Origin: Franzmannia pantelleriensis
GTDB lineage: Bacteria; Pseudomonadota; Gammaproteobacteria; Pseudomonadales; Halomonadaceae
DNA: 64,000 nucleotides
Assembly (NCBI RefSeq): GCF_900102875.1
Contig: NZ_FNGH01000006.1
Span: 1 to 64,000 of the forward strand
Direction of reading: 5' to 3'
A program made the translations under genes and the position numbers. Below are positions 63,376 through 64,000 of this stretch, piece after piece (positions within the stretch are counted from its first letter, which is position 1; each line of letters opens with the position of its first letter). The notes beneath the pieces are model-generated. The model worked only from the letters and a program-made list of their open reading frames with translations, was not told the origin of the DNA and ran no database searches.

Positions 63376-64000
63376 ATGTCGACTTCCTCTCCTTTGATCA
63401 TCGCCCTGGACTACGCCTCCCTCGACGCTGCCCTGTGCATGGCCGATCGCCTCGATCCACGTCGCTGCCGGGTCAAGGTGGGCAAGGAGCTGTTTACCCG
63501 CAGCGGCCCCGATGTTCTGGATGCCTTGCACGGCCGTGGTTTCGAGGTGTTCCTGGATCTCAAGTTCCACGACATTCCCAACACCGTGGCCGGCGCCGTC
63601 GAGGCTGCCGCCCAGCAAGGCGTGTGGATGGTCAATGTCCACGCCGGCGGTGGGCGGCGGATGATGGAGGCCGCGCGTGAGCGGCTCGAGGCGGGGCGGC
63701 TGGAAACGCACTTGATCGCGGTGACGGTGTTGACCAGCATGGCCGCCGCCGACCTGTTGGAGGTAGGTATCACGGCCAGTCCTGCCGAGCATGTCGAGCG
63801 GCTGGCGCAGTTGACCCACGCTAGCGGCTTGCACGGCGTGGTGTGCTCTGCCCAGGAGGCCGAGCGGCTACGTACGCTGTGCGGCGAGGACTTTCTCAAG
63901 GTCACCCCAGGCATTCGCCCGGCCAGCGCCGAGGCTGGCGATCAGCGCCGTGTCATGACCCCGCGAGCGGCGATGACAGCGGGTAGTACGCACCTGGTGG
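63376..64000 (+). CDS. pyrF: orotidine 5'-phosphate decarboxylase (3' end outside the window)
   Basis: 208 codons are visible and the frame is open at the window edge. [22 protein letters not shown] at the N-terminus, then [16 protein letters not shown], and the catalytic [11 protein letters not shown] (Asp61, Lys63, Asp66). [19 protein letters not shown] and a phosphate-binding TPGIRP follow. It converts OMP to UMP in pyrimidine synthesis. Confidence 0.93.
   Translation, partial: MSTSSPLIIALDYASLDAALCMADRLDPRRCRVKVGKELFTRSGPDVLDALHGRGFEVFLDLKFHDIPNTVAGAVEAAAQQGVWMVNVHAGGGRRMMEAARERLEAGRLETHLIAVTVLTSMAAADLLEVGITASPAEHVERLAQLTHASGLHGVVCSAQEAERLRTLCGEDFLKVTPGIRPASAEAGDQRRVMTPRAAMTAGSTHLV

Overview
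The window is about 62-66% GC by eye and very gene-dense. It looks like a chromosome segment of a halophilic gammaproteobacterium, most likely Halomonas or a close relative in the Halomonadaceae. That assignment is inference. It rests on the fxsA-groES-groEL order, the leucine (liu) operon, the many solute transporters (TTT, TRAP, GntP, tungstate and peptide ABC), and the overall gene style. I found no tRNA, rRNA, CRISPR array or complete mobile element.

Layout. 1-1.9 kb: the 3' end of an IS1182-like transposase gene, then three small AT-richer accessory genes (GNAT, nucleotidyltransferase, VOC). 1.9-8.9 kb: a minus-strand leucine/isovalerate operon liuA-B-C-D-E with a candidate LiuR box and REP-like repeats. 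9.2-13.3 kb: a methyltransferase, an SbtA-like permease divergent from a LysR regulator, and a NemR-like TetR gene next to a truncated haemoglobin, with matching operators before both genes. 13.3-18.0 kb: a TctABC carboxylate transporter, its GntR regulator and a divergent amidohydrolase. 18.2-30.3 kb: an accessory segment bounded by two 469-bp direct repeats. Each repeat holds the 5' end of a GntP permease locus and a conserved 44-codon micro-gene. Inside lie a thiol/redox module (flavin oxidoreductase, OsmC, DUF4242, BTAD regulator, cysteine synthase-glutaredoxin fusion, CMD protein, TfoX-N) and an AraC/YddG-like pair.

30.4-34.2 kb: a tungstate ABC transporter (tupBCA) divergent from a HTH/periplasmic-binding-like regulator, then a His-rich lipoprotein. 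34.2-44.9 kb: a seven-gene minus-strand operon (peptide ABC transporter, FAD D-hydroxyacid dehydrogenase, DMT exporter, HisC-like aminotransferase) divergent from a GntR regulator and an M20 amidohydrolase. 44.9-48.9 kb: a second HMG-CoA-lyase-like enzyme with a family III CoA-transferase and a divergent LysR, then an SDR. 49.1-57.9 kb: a plus-strand run TRAP (dctPQM) - HDAC-like deacetylase - RidA - ornithine-cyclodeaminase-like reductase - second HDAC-like deacetylase - DadA-like oxidase - branched-chain aminotransferase. This reads as one pathway for an N-acylated amino acid or diamine. 58-64 kb: conserved housekeeping genes (trmJ, groEL, groES with a sigma32-type promoter, fxsA, a FabG-like SDR, a ComEA-like protein) and the start of pyrF, cut by the window edge.

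The parts most worth a second look are the TRAP/deacetylase/imine-enzyme operon, the duplicated GntP locus with its micro-genes, the redox module built around the CysK-glutaredoxin fusion, and the NemR-box control of a truncated haemoglobin.
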